The position numbers were made by a program, and so were the translations under genes. Source: CAZZBK01 sp964652155 (lineage in GTDB: Bacteria; Planctomycetota; Planctomycetia; Pirellulales; PNKZ01). Taken from it: a stretch of DNA of 10,361 nucleotides. The stretch covers positions 1 to 10,361 of the forward strand of contig CAZZBK010000180.1 in NCBI GenBank assembly GCA_964652155.1, given 5' to 3'. The notes under the pieces are model-generated. The model did no database searches. It worked only from the letters and a program-made list of their open reading frames with translations, and was not told the DNA's origin. This document shows, one piece after another, positions 1-6,748 of the stretch; position 1 is the first letter of the stretch; each line of letters starts with the position of its first letter.

Positions 1-4
1 AAGG

Positions 5-78
5 GGTGGCTGATGGGATTTGAACCCACGACCCTCAGAGCCACAATCTGATGCTCTGCCAACTGAGCTACAGCCACC
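5..78 (-). tRNA. tRNA-His (anticodon GTG)
   Basis: The minus strand folds into a full cloverleaf. The acceptor stem GTGGCTG pairs with CAGCCAC, the D arm is GCTC/GAGC, the anticodon stem is TCAGA/TCTGA around loop TTGTGGC, the variable loop has 5 bases, and the T arm is GTGGG-TTCAAAT-CCCAT. The anticodon is GTG, which reads histidine codons. The extra G at -1 (base 78) opposite discriminator C73 (base 5) is the identity signature of bacterial tRNA-His and is included in the coordinates. No CCA is encoded after C73 (CCC follows), so the end must be added by nucleotidyltransferase. No other tRNA is visible in the window. Confidence 0.96.
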
Positions 79-98
79 GTCCAACTCGTCCCACGCAC

Positions 99-142
99 CG
101 GTCGATATCGACCGTGATGACACGAGTCATTAAGACATTCTA
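99..142 (-). promoter_or_regulatory. Leader and possible promoter of tRNA-His with a 16-bp palindrome
   Basis: Reading toward the tRNA, TAGAAT (bases 142-137) resembles a -10 box with one mismatch. No convincing -35 box lies at normal spacing. Downstream of it, a 5-bp inverted repeat (ATGAC / GTCAT, 117-130) is followed by a perfect 16-bp palindrome, CGGTCGATATCGACCG (99-114). The palindrome sits about 20 bases before the 5' end of the tRNA. It could be an operator, an RNA hairpin in the pre-tRNA leader or a small dispersed repeat. The promoter call is weak; the palindrome itself is certain. Confidence 0.35.
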
Positions 143-202
143 GCTTACCAAGAATCGGCCTTTCGACAAGGCCAGCGTCGCTGCTCGATAGAAGGTACGG
201 AA

Positions 203-293
203 GGCCGGAAAGGAACGCGAACGAACGGAAATCATGTCTGAAAAATCGTTCAAGGCCTGTTTTCATGGCGTTGATTTCCGTTCATTACCGGCC
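203..293. repeat. Intergenic inverted repeat (GGCCGG...GAACGGAAATCA family, copy 1)
   Basis: Arm 203-234 begins GGCCGGAAAGGAACG and ends GAACGGAAATCA. Arm 272-293 is the near reverse complement, TGATTTCCGTTCATTACCGGCC, lacking one internal GAACGCGAAC unit. A 37-base loop separates them. A close relative lies at 5040-5134. The element sits downstream of the minus-strand operon that ends at 376, so its transcript could fold into a long hairpin at the operon's 3' end, but there is no U-tract typical of an intrinsic terminator. In the rest of 79-375, apart from the tRNA leader, I see no gene: the open frame beginning at 234 overlaps the repeat and has no family features. Confidence 0.7.
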
Positions 294-375
294 CTCGCGC
301 TGCTCTTGCGCCATCGGCCCCGTGCCAAAGCATGTCTAGATCAAGCGTTACGACGACCTGTCGCGACGCGGTGGA

Positions 376-981
376 TTACCGTTCGCACTCAACGGCCGCA
401 AACGACTCATCGCGTAAACAGACACACCGGACGCGCCGCTGGTTCTGGATCGCTTGTGGAAAATAGCAGTCGACGTATCCCTGTTCGGACCAGCGGAGCA
501 CGTCGCGTCCGACAGGCAACGTCGATTTGAGCAGCGTCAACTCATCCGCTTGCGTCAACTCGGCCAGCCGCGCGGCGATCGAGTCGCTCGTGACATCCCA
601 ACTGGCCGGGAGCGGTTCGGCACTGCGCTCGGCATCGTCGCGGCTGACCAACGGCCAAGGATCGATCACCCAGCGGCGCGGCTTGAGCGGCGGCGACTTG
701 AGGTGCGCGATGTCAGCGAGCCAATCCGCGTCGGCGAGCAACGACACGACGAGCTGCGCGTGGATGCCCATCGCCTGAATGCAGGCTCGATGATGCACAC
801 GTGGATCGAGCGAAAAAGTTCGATCAAGCTCGCGGATCGCGTCGGCCAGCGCGCCGCCGCCGACCACAATGATCGTCTCAGCCAGCGGTTGTTGCCGCAG
901 CCAGTCGTCGACGCGTTGCCACACATGAGGCCAAGCGAGCAAACTGCCGCCGATTTTGATCACGCGGCGAGGCAGCGTCAT
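376..981 (-). CDS. Amino acid kinase family protein, MfnE-like
   Basis: The 201-residue protein has the amino acid/uridylate kinase fold signature. It shows KIGGSLL at residues 9-15 (phosphate-binding lysine and glycine loop), VVGGG at 39-43, and a nucleotide-binding stretch with TSDSIAARLA at 131-140 followed by LLKS at 150-153. Family knowledge: small members of this fold act as MfnE, which phosphorylates (aminomethyl)furanmethanol phosphate to the diphosphate in methanofuran synthesis; others are UMP or isopentenyl phosphate kinases. The MfnE reading rests mainly on the neighbour. The start ATG (981-979) overlaps the stop of the MfnF-like gene in an ATGA junction, which implies translational coupling. 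A longer frame reaching 1032 would run deep into that gene and is less likely. The stop is TAA at 376. It is the last gene of the operon. Kinase fold is near certain; the exact substrate is inferred. Confidence 0.85.
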   Translation of the reverse strand: MTLPRRVIKIGGSLLAWPHVWQRVDDWLRQQPLAETIIVVGGGALADAIRELDRTFSLDPRVHHRACIQAMGIHAQLVVSLLADADWLADIAHLKSPPLKPRRWVIDPWPLVSRDDAERSAEPLPASWDVTSDSIAARLAELTQADELTLLKSTLPVGRDVLRWSEQGYVDCYFPQAIQNQRRVRCVCLRDESFAAVECER

Positions 982-1985
982 GGCAACACCTCGCGGGCCA
1001 GCGTGGCGAGCGCATGCGCCGGCGCGACACACGACAGCGCTGGGCCTAGCTGCTCGCCGAGCGACACGATCTCGACATGTGGCAAAACCGACGCCGCCAC
1101 GCGCCGCGCCAGAAACTCGCCTTGCCCACTCACCACGATGCGCAACGGCTGTTGCGGCATCCGCTCGACGACTTGCCAGAGGGCTGCGGCAAGATCGGCT
1201 TCTTGCGACCGTGCAATCTCACGGGCCGATGCCTGAGCGTCGAGCCACGAAAACATTGTGCGATCGGCGCAGATGGTTCGTGCCAGACGGTCATGGGCTG
1301 CCGATCGCGTTGCGCCGCGCCCGTCGGCCGTGTTCGTGTCGTGCTCATCCTCGGCAATGTCGCCGAGCAGCAGATAAGCATCGAGCGTGGTGGCGAACAG
1401 TTCCTGCGCCACGCGGCAGCGACCGTCGCGCCACGGGAGCGTGCGGACGACGCTGCACACCGGGCTGCGCACGACCCCCGTGTACACAAGTTCGCCGTGC
1501 AAGAGCCGTTCTGGGTCGGTTCGACCGCGCGGCGAGGGTTCTCCGGCAAGGATCGGTATCACGTCGGTCGTGGTCGAACCGATGTCGACGAGCAATCCAC
1601 ACTCGGCGCACCAGCGTGCCGCGAATCGCGCTAGTGCGTGCCAATTCGAGGCGGCGGCGAGCAGCGGTTGCTCAACGGCCCGCTCGGGCTCGACAAACTC
1701 GCCGGTGGTCAAGTAGACACGCAGCGCGCGGCCCCCGGCGGCCTCGACCAACGCGCGGACAATGGCCCGCACCCCCTCGACCTTCGTGGCGTAGCAGTCG
1801 GCCAACTCACCGGTCATCGTGGCCACCAGCCGCGACGTCTCGGGTGTTTCGGCCAACAACGCGCTCAGCGCCGCCGACAATCGCTCGGGGGTGCGCCACA
1901 GCGGGAACGACACCGAACGGCCGAACGAGCACCCGTCGGCCACTTTCAAATTGGCACCGCCAATATCCATCGCGAGCACAGTCAT
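978..1985 (-). CDS. Hydantoinase/oxoprolinase-type H4MPT-linked C1 pathway protein, MfnF-like
   Basis: The 335-residue protein starts with the ASKHA phosphate motif DIGGANLK (7-14). It has MTGELADC near 57-64, a second ATPase-type motif DIGSTTTDVIPI (134-145), the conserved block RLLHGELVYTGVVRSPVC (160-177), LLGDIAED (206-213) and SGQGE (286-290). This order is typical of the family annotated as H4MPT-linked C1 transfer pathway protein. Its archaeal member MfnF condenses the furan diphosphate with gamma-glutamyl-tyramine to make the methanofuran core. Planctomycetes are known to carry H4MPT-linked C1 genes, so presence here fits. I chose ATG 1985, 8 bases after the ATP-grasp stop and directly before the DIGG motif; a TTG at 2003 in frame is possible but would overlap that gene. 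No frameshift or missing motif is seen. The family is confident; the exact reaction in bacteria is inferred by homology. Confidence 0.88.
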   Translation of the reverse strand: MTVLAMDIGGANLKVADGCSFGRSVSFPLWRTPERLSAALSALLAETPETSRLVATMTGELADCYATKVEGVRAIVRALVEAAGGRALRVYLTTGEFVEPERAVEQPLLAAASNWHALARFAARWCAECGLLVDIGSTTTDVIPILAGEPSPRGRTDPERLLHGELVYTGVVRSPVCSVVRTLPWRDGRCRVAQELFATTLDAYLLLGDIAEDEHDTNTADGRGATRSAAHDRLARTICADRTMFSWLDAQASAREIARSQEADLAAALWQVVERMPQQPLRIVVSGQGEFLARRVAASVLPHVEIVSLGEQLGPALSCVAPAHALATLAREVLP

Positions 1986-1993
1986 GCGATCAG

Positions 1994-3202
1994 TTATACC
2001 CAAGCCAGGCGGCGAATCGTTCCGTCGGCGTCGAATTCTAAAGGAGTGGCGTCGAATCGCAAGTCGACACCGTGTCGCAAGTCGAGTGCTGTCGCGTCAA
2101 GCCGAGAGTGGCCCGGACAACGTGTTGTCCGCTTGGTGCAGCCACCGGAGGGCATGGAAGCTTCATCAAGCAGCGCCTTGTGTCGCGGGCGCGACCCCGA
2201 CAACGAGTTGTCGGGGCGACCCAGTCGACGATGCCATTCACCTGCGTGCCCCGAGGCGACATACAACATCGCTTGCGCCAGATTGTCGCGCGTCGCCGCG
2301 CGTAGCCCAACGTAGGACGTGGTCAGCCGGGGATTGATTTCGATCACCACGTCATCTCGCCCCGTGGGATCGTCTCCCAAGACGAGGTCGACTCCCACGT
2401 AACCGAGTGGCGAGGGCAGCGACTCGATGGCCTGCCGCGAGATGTGTACGGCGCGAGACGAGAGACCTTGCGGCAGCGGCAAGGCACCGCCGCGATACGT
2501 GAAGCGGCCATCGTCGCTGAGCCGCTGCCACATGGGCAGAAGTGGCACATGCCCGCGCGGACCACACAGCCAAGCGACACTGGCGCTGCGGCCGGGGCAA
2601 TACGACTCGACACGCCAGTTGCCCGCGCGTGGGGGCCAAGCCTCGGCGGCAGGGGGCGAGCCGAGCAGGCGAACGTCCTGCGAGCCGGCCCCGTCACACG
2701 GTTTGAGCACGCACGGATAGTCGATATCTCGCGGCCAGGGATCGCTTGGCGCGAGTTGTCGACCGCGCGGGACACGCACACCCGCGCGGCTCAACCATTC
2801 GGCAGTCAAGTGCTTGTCGCCCGCAATGCGCAGGGCGTCCTGCGAGCTGCCGAGCAACCGGCCTCCGGTCAACTCGACTTGTGCGCAGATGTGTTGCAGC
2901 GCGCCGTCGAGTTCCGGCGCGATGACCACGGTCCAGTCGGCCAAGGCCGACTCGTGCAAACGCAACGCATCAAGTTGAGTCGAGTCGTGAACGATCACTT
3001 CGGAGACTGAGGCGAGCGGCGACAACGGCAAGCGATGATCGACAAGCGTTCGCACCTCGACGTCGGCAATCGCGGCGAAGTCGGATGTCAGCGCATCGCG
3101 CATGGCTCGACCCTCGCGCAGCAGCGAATCGTTGAACGACTCCGTGTTGTGGTCGTTCAGCATACCGCCGCCCGTGATATGCTCGTAGATAAATATGCGC
3201 AC
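1994..3202 (-). CDS. ATP-grasp domain protein of the C1-cofactor cluster
   Basis: The 402-residue protein opens with RIFIYEHITGGG (2-13), then a pre-ATP-grasp domain. The ATP-grasp lysine region CVLKPCDGAGSQ follows at 164-175, and the metal-binding VIEINPRLTTSY at 286-297, with Glu and Asn placed as in carboxylate-amine ligases. Such ATP-grasp proteins accompany MfnE/MfnF-type genes in methylotrophs and planctomycetes. A ligase could, for example, add amino acids such as glutamate to a cofactor, but the substrate is unknown. The start is uncertain: GTG 3202 gives (M)RIFIYEH, as is usual for the family, while GTG 3211 adds three residues. Neither has a clear Shine-Dalgarno, and the preceding hydrolase stops at 3219. 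Residues about 329-383 are unlike the rest and are encoded by palindromic and tandem repeat DNA (see the repeat at 2057-2216). The last residues (LEFDADGTIRRLAWV) look like a normal end. Confidence 0.85.
   Translation of the reverse strand: MRIFIYEHITGGGMLNDHNTESFNDSLLREGRAMRDALTSDFAAIADVEVRTLVDHRLPLSPLASVSEVIVHDSTQLDALRLHESALADWTVVIAPELDGALQHICAQVELTGGRLLGSSQDALRIAGDKHLTAEWLSRAGVRVPRGRQLAPSDPWPRDIDYPCVLKPCDGAGSQDVRLLGSPPAAEAWPPRAGNWRVESYCPGRSASVAWLCGPRGHVPLLPMWQRLSDDGRFTYRGGALPLPQGLSSRAVHISRQAIESLPSPLGYVGVDLVLGDDPTGRDDVVIEINPRLTTSYVGLRAATRDNLAQAMLYVASGHAGEWHRRLGRPDNSLSGSRPRHKALLDEASMPSGGCTKRTTRCPGHSRLDATALDLRHGVDLRFDATPLEFDADGTIRRLAWV
2057..2216. repeat. Palindromic and tandem repeat block inside the ATP-grasp gene tail
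   Basis: Two related perfect palindromes share the core GACAACG(A/T)GTTGTC. One has arms CGGACAAC and GTTGTCCG (2114-2131). The other has 10-base arms CCCCGACAAC and GTTGTCGGGG around GA (2195-2216). Sixty-three bases lie between them, including the palindrome GAAGCTTC (2157-2164). Next to them, TCGCAAGTCGA occurs twice, 18 bases apart (2057-2067, 2075-2085), giving a six-residue repeat in the protein (LRHGVD / LRFDAT). The whole block stays open in the ATP-grasp frame. This looks like a dispersed palindromic element that inserted in frame; only the structure is seen here, not other genomic copies. Confidence 0.7.
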
Positions 3203-3218
3203 GCTGGGCACGTCACTT

Positions 3219-4010
3219 TCAGGCGAGGAGAAAATCGCGCAGTGCTCGATTGACCTGCCCAGGCTGCTCCAGCGGGGCCATGTGTCCGGCCTGAGAAATG
3301 AGTTGATACCGAGCACCTGGGATCGAAGCGGCGATCGCTTGCATCTCGGCTCTGGGGGAGATGGTGTCCTCTTCACCCACGATGACGAGCGTGGGAACGC
3401 GAATCAAAGGGAGCAGCGAAGTCGCGTCGGAGCGAGCGGCCATGCCGCGCTGAGCCGCCGCGATCGTCTCGGGCCGGGTGTTGCGAATCACGGCGCGGAT
3501 CGATTCGACGCGATCGTCGCGGTGTTCGAGCGTGTGTTGCCCAAAAATTTTGAGCGGCATCGCCTCGGCGACCGCAGCGGTCCCGTGAGTGAGTACGTGC
3601 TCGGCCATTTTGAGCCGAGTTTCGACCCCGGCGGGCGTATCGGCCGCGGCGCGGGTGTCGCACAGCACCAGCTTACCCAGCCGCGAGGCATGCTTGCGAA
3701 CGAATTGCCAGGCGACGTAGCCACCCATCGACAGACCAACGAACGTGATCGGCTCGCGGATGTCGAGTGCTTCGAGCAGCGCGGCGCAGTCGTCAGCGAG
3801 TTGTTCCATGCTCAAAACTCCCTCGCCAGGCGCGCTGCCGCCAAAGCCGCGCAGATCAGGCGCGATCACGCGGTAATCGGCCGCCAGGGCGCTCAACTGC
3901 TCGATCCACATCGAGTGGTCGAGCGGAAAACCATGCACGAACAGCACGCTGGGCCCCTGCCCGTCGTCGAACACGCTGAGCCGAGTATCTCGAACCGCCA
4001 GTTGTTTCAT
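3219..4010 (-). CDS. Alpha/beta fold hydrolase
   Basis: The 263-residue protein is a complete alpha/beta hydrolase of the size of 3-oxoadipate enol-lactonase (PcaD-like) and related esterases. It has the oxyanion motif HGFPL (26-30), the nucleophile elbow GLSMGG with Ser94, acid Asp215 in GEEDTISP, and base His243 in AGHM, so the triad is intact. A helical cap region lies near 125-185. No signal peptide is seen, so it is probably cytoplasmic. The substrate cannot be read from the sequence. It starts at ATG 4010, 15 bases after the esterase gene, and ends 16 bases before the chosen ATP-grasp start, so it is very likely co-transcribed with both. Its place inside a C1-cofactor operon may be functional or just local gene order. 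Confidence 0.92.
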   Translation of the reverse strand: MKQLAVRDTRLSVFDDGQGPSVLFVHGFPLDHSMWIEQLSALAADYRVIAPDLRGFGGSAPGEGVLSMEQLADDCAALLEALDIREPITFVGLSMGGYVAWQFVRKHASRLGKLVLCDTRAAADTPAGVETRLKMAEHVLTHGTAAVAEAMPLKIFGQHTLEHRDDRVESIRAVIRNTRPETIAAAQRGMAARSDATSLLPLIRVPTLVIVGEEDTISPRAEMQAIAASIPGARYQLISQAGHMAPLEQPGQVNRALRDFLLA

Positions 4011-4025
4011 GCGTAGCCCCTCGAG

Positions 4026-4958
4026 TTATGACCGTGACAAATGCCGCGAGAAGAAGCGTTTCACCTGCTGCCACATGGCCTCGCTGAGCACGTGTCCCAC
4101 GCCCTGCTCGATGAAGTGCGTGAACTTGTCTTCGCAGTGCTGAGCTTCGTAGGCGCGGCGAATGGTGACCATGGCTTGGCGCACTTCCTCGATGGGGCTG
4201 CCCGCGTCGGTCTCGCCGATGTTCAGATGCAAGGCTCGGGGCGCGATGAGGGCGGCGATGTCGGGTGTGTCGCCGAACTGGAGCAAGCCGGGAACAAAAT
4301 TCTCGAAGCAGTGCAAAATCTCGGTGCGATGGATGGCCGCGTAGGTCGGCAGGCAGCAATTGCCACACAAGGCGATCAGCCTGGGCTCCCAAGGGCCAAC
4401 CATCCAGGTGTGGGTTGAGCCCATCGAGTGACCGTAGCAGCCGAGACGGTCGGCGCGCACGTCACCGCGGGTCACCAGATAGTCGACCGCGCGGCGCATG
4501 TCGAGGATGCTCTTCCAGGCGAGGCATTTCCCCTCGACGAGATAGCGCAGAAACAAGAACCGTTCGAGGTTGCCTCCGCGGAGCTTGCCGGGCGTGCGAT
4601 CGGCGAACCCGAGCACGTCGAAGCTGAGGGTGATATAGCCCTCGCGGGTCAAGGCGAGGGCTGTGTGATGCATCTCGCTGCCCCGCAAGCCGACGGGCTC
4701 GTACTTGCCATTGTTGTAGGCCCCGGCGTGTTGATGCCAGACGCAGACGGCCGGGGCGGGACGACTCGCCGAGACGCCGTCGGGGACGAGCACGAACGCA
4801 GTGATACGCTCGCCCGGCTCGACTTCGTAGCTGACCGTTTGCCGCGTGTAGCCATCGAGTTGCTCGGAGCTTTCGAGCTTGGGGCGCAACTCGGCCCCTT
4901 GGGGCCAGGGTCCGCCGAGGCATTGGAGCAGGCGGTCTTTGAAATCAGCCACGGCCAT
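4026..4958 (-). CDS. Dienelactone hydrolase / acetyl-xylan-esterase-like alpha/beta hydrolase
   Basis: The 310-residue protein carries the triad Ser178 (GHSMGS), Asp251 (GETDAGSP) and His289 (GVGHVLS). Upstream it has the blocks VCVWHQHAGAYNNGK and GYITLSFDVLGFADR, the pattern of large dienelactone-hydrolase/acetyl-xylan-esterase-like enzymes that cleave ester or lactone bonds. There is no signal peptide, which suggests an intracellular substrate. ATG 4958 is preferred because GGAG lies 6 bases upstream; ATG 4970 and TTG 4988 in the same frame lack a Shine-Dalgarno. It is the first gene of the minus-strand operon and is divergent from the MFS transporter. A hydrolase paired with a sugar-acid type importer could belong to one uptake-and-cleavage pathway, but this is inference. 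Confidence 0.88.
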   Translation of the reverse strand: MAVADFKDRLLQCLGGPWPQGAELRPKLESSEQLDGYTRQTVSYEVEPGERITAFVLVPDGVSASRPAPAVCVWHQHAGAYNNGKYEPVGLRGSEMHHTALALTREGYITLSFDVLGFADRTPGKLRGGNLERFLFLRYLVEGKCLAWKSILDMRRAVDYLVTRGDVRADRLGCYGHSMGSTHTWMVGPWEPRLIALCGNCCLPTYAAIHRTEILHCFENFVPGLLQFGDTPDIAALIAPRALHLNIGETDAGSPIEEVRQAMVTIRRAYEAQHCEDKFTHFIEQGVGHVLSEAMWQQVKRFFSRHLSRS

Positions 4959-5010
4959 TTTGGGCTCCATTGAAGTTGAACACGGCAATCACACTTGCGG
5001 AGCGATGTTA

Positions 5011-5023
5011 CGATAACTTATCG
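5011..5023. promoter_or_regulatory. Palindrome in the divergent region, possible operator
   Basis: CGATAACTTATCG is a 13-base perfect palindrome with a single central base. It lies about 50 bases upstream of the esterase start, between the divergent esterase operon and MFS gene. On the minus strand it falls between a weak TTGCTG and TAACAT pair (spacing 19) that could be a poor promoter for the operon. A regulator site is plausible, but the arms are short and no regulator gene is nearby. Confidence 0.25.
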
Positions 5024-5039
5024 AATGAACAGCAAAAAT

Positions 5040-5134
5040 GGCCAGAAATGCACGGAAATAAACGTGACTGGGAGAGGCTGCGCAGCGCTTCGATGGCTCA
5101 AAACATTTCCGTTCATTCGCGTTCATTTCCGGCC
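5040..5134. repeat. Intergenic inverted repeat (GGCCGGAAATGAACG family, copy 2)
   Basis: The right arm (5104-5134) starts CATTTCCGTTCATTCGCG and ends TTCATTTCCGGCC. It is nearly the reverse complement of the 203-234 arm of copy 1. The left arm (5040-5064) begins GGCCAGAAATG and continues CACGGAAATAAACG, an imperfect partner. The unit is a run of about 8-base steps of the type GAACGGAAAT. It fills the middle of the 4959-5300 region. Between it and the MFS start only a weak promoter candidate is seen; short open frames across this region have no family features and run through the repeat. Confidence 0.7.
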
Positions 5135-5216
5135 GTTGCTCAGGCGGGCTCATCGTAGATCAGAGCGTGGGCTAATGTCACGACAGAAAGTGGATTCGTT
5201 GGGTGAGAAACTCGGT

Positions 5217-5245
5217 TTGACCGCTGATAGCCAAGCGGGAATTTA
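5217..5245 (+). promoter_or_regulatory. Weak promoter candidate for the MFS gene
   Basis: TTGACC (5217-5222) is a near-consensus -35 box. AATTTA (5240-5245) at 17-base spacing is a poor -10 box, and an AT-richer stretch (ATTTATGTGTTAGCTT) follows. The position, about 55 bases upstream of the transporter start, is suitable. Only the -35 part is persuasive. Confidence 0.22.
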
Positions 5246-5300
5246 TGTGTTAGCTTAAGCGGTTTTCCATTGTTGAAAAAGTCCCTTCGTGAGCGACACC

Positions 5301-6740
5301 ATGAGTTTGGCCAGTACGAGTGAGCGCGCCGTTTCCGACGTTCCGAGCGAAACCCCCACGCGGGTCCGCTACGGAGTGCTCGCGTTTGCCTGTGCGCTGT
5401 CGATGATCACGTATCTCGACCGTGTGTGCTTTGGTGCCGCTGCCCCCGACATCTCGAAAGACTTGGGGCTCAACAGTGTCGCTGACCTGAAATGGGCCTT
5501 CTCGTTCTTCGCCTTCGCTTACGCGGCATTTGAGGTCCCTAGCGGCTGGTTCGGCGATGTGTACGGCCCGCGCGGAACGCTCATTCGCATCGTCGTGTGG
5601 TGGTCGCTGTTCACGGCGCTGACGGGTCTGATCGGCATGCATGTCGGTGGGGTGACGCTGGGCGGACTCACGGTCCTGGTCGTGATTCGTTTTCTGTTTG
5701 GCATGGGCGAGGCCGGCGCGTATCCCAACATCACCCGCGCGCTGCACAATTGGTTTCCTTACCACGAGCGAGGTTTTACGCAGGGGATGGTATGGATGTC
5801 CGGCCGGCTCATGGGGGGCCTGACGCCGCTGATTTGGGGCTTGCTGGTGGCCGGCACCAGCTTCAGCACGCCGCTGCTCAATTGGCGCGGCGCGTTTTGG
5901 CTCTTTGGCGCAATTGGTCTTGCCTGGTGCGTGTTGTTCGCCATCTGGTTTCGCAACACGCCGGGCGAAAAGCGGACGGTCAACAAGGCTGAGTTACAGC
6001 TCATTCAGGGCCATCAAGCGGCCCATGCCGACCACTCGGGTGTGCCGTGGCGAAAAATTCTCTCCAGCGGCAACCTGTGGGTGTTGTGTCTCATGTACTT
6101 CTGCGCCGCGTATGGCTGGTACTTCAATATCACCTACCTACATTCATTCCTCGAACAGCAATATGGTGTCGACAGCAAGAGCCTCATCGGCGCGGTCTAT
6201 AAGGGTGGTCCACTGTGGCTCGGCGCGGTGGGGTGTCTGGCGGGGGGATATTTCACCGACTGGTTCATTCGTCGGACCGGTAATCAGCGCCTCGGCCGGC
6301 GTTTGTTGGGATTTGTCGGACACTCGCTGTGCGCGGTCTGCTATTTCTCCAGCATTTATGCCCCCTCGGCGTTTACGTTCTTCCTGGCGATTTCGTTTGC
6401 CGCGTTCTTTAACGACCTGACGATGGGCTCGGCCTGGGCAACCTGCCAAGACATTGGCCGCCGTTATGCGGCCATCGCGGCCGGGTTCATGAACATGGTC
6501 GGCAACTTTGGCGGTTTTTTCGCCGGCTGGCTCACCGGCTCCATCCTGGAAGGAACCTTGGCCAAGCATGCCGACAAGTTGGGTGTCGCCGTTGCCGAAC
6601 TCTCGACCGCCCAGAAGAACGAGGCCATGTTGCCTGGTTATCACCTTGGTCTATTAACCTTCGGCGGCGCGTACTGTGTCGCCCTTGTCTGCTGGCTCGT
6701 CATCGACGCCACGAAGCCGATTGTGGCGGACGAGAAGTAG
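5301..6740 (+). CDS. MFS transporter, anion:cation symporter (sugar-acid/hexuronate type) family
   Basis: A polytopic inner-membrane protein of about 479 residues with a duplicated six-helix layout. Counting from ATG 5301, the first helix ends in YLDR (38-41), typical of the ACS/phthalate-permease family (ExuT, GudP, DgoT type). The loop 2-3 signature GWFGDVYGPRG is at 82-92. RFLFGMGEAGAYPNI marks helix 4, and a hydrophilic central loop (EKRTVNKAELQLIQ) divides the halves. The family imports organic anions such as hexuronates, galactonate or glucarate with H+ or Na+; the substrate here is not readable. A GTG at 5289 in frame would add four residues; neither start has a strong Shine-Dalgarno. 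It is monocistronic, divergent from the esterase operon and convergent with the phosphofructokinase gene. Confidence 0.92.
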   Translation: MSLASTSERAVSDVPSETPTRVRYGVLAFACALSMITYLDRVCFGAAAPDISKDLGLNSVADLKWAFSFFAFAYAAFEVPSGWFGDVYGPRGTLIRIVVWWSLFTALTGLIGMHVGGVTLGGLTVLVVIRFLFGMGEAGAYPNITRALHNWFPYHERGFTQGMVWMSGRLMGGLTPLIWGLLVAGTSFSTPLLNWRGAFWLFGAIGLAWCVLFAIWFRNTPGEKRTVNKAELQLIQGHQAAHADHSGVPWRKILSSGNLWVLCLMYFCAAYGWYFNITYLHSFLEQQYGVDSKSLIGAVYKGGPLWLGAVGCLAGGYFTDWFIRRTGNQRLGRRLLGFVGHSLCAVCYFSSIYAPSAFTFFLAISFAAFFNDLTMGSAWATCQDIGRRYAAIAAGFMNMVGNFGGFFAGWLTGSILEGTLAKHADKLGVAVAELSTAQKNEAMLPGYHLGLLTFGGAYCVALVCWLVIDATKPIVADEK

Positions 6741-6748
6741 GCCGGGAA

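Noticed and set aside
203..293. CRISPR-like or tandem array
   Set aside because: The units are inverted and degenerate, without regular spacers, and there are no cas genes.
454..1236. Plus-strand open frame of 260 residues opposite the MfnE-like and MfnF-like genes
   Set aside because: It spans the junction of two well-supported minus-strand genes and has a composition typical of antisense GC-rich DNA.
956..2041. Long plus-strand open frame (361 residues) opposite the MfnF-like gene
   Set aside because: Arg/Pro-rich translation with no family motif; it is the GC-driven antisense shadow of a gene with clear ATPase motifs.
3195..4016. Plus-strand open frame of 273 residues opposite the alpha/beta hydrolase
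   Set aside because: The minus-strand frame has an intact Ser-Asp-His triad; the plus frame is its shadow.
4995..5258. Small plus-strand open frame (87 residues) in the divergent region
   Set aside because: It runs straight through the inverted repeat, has no Shine-Dalgarno and no similarity to a known family.
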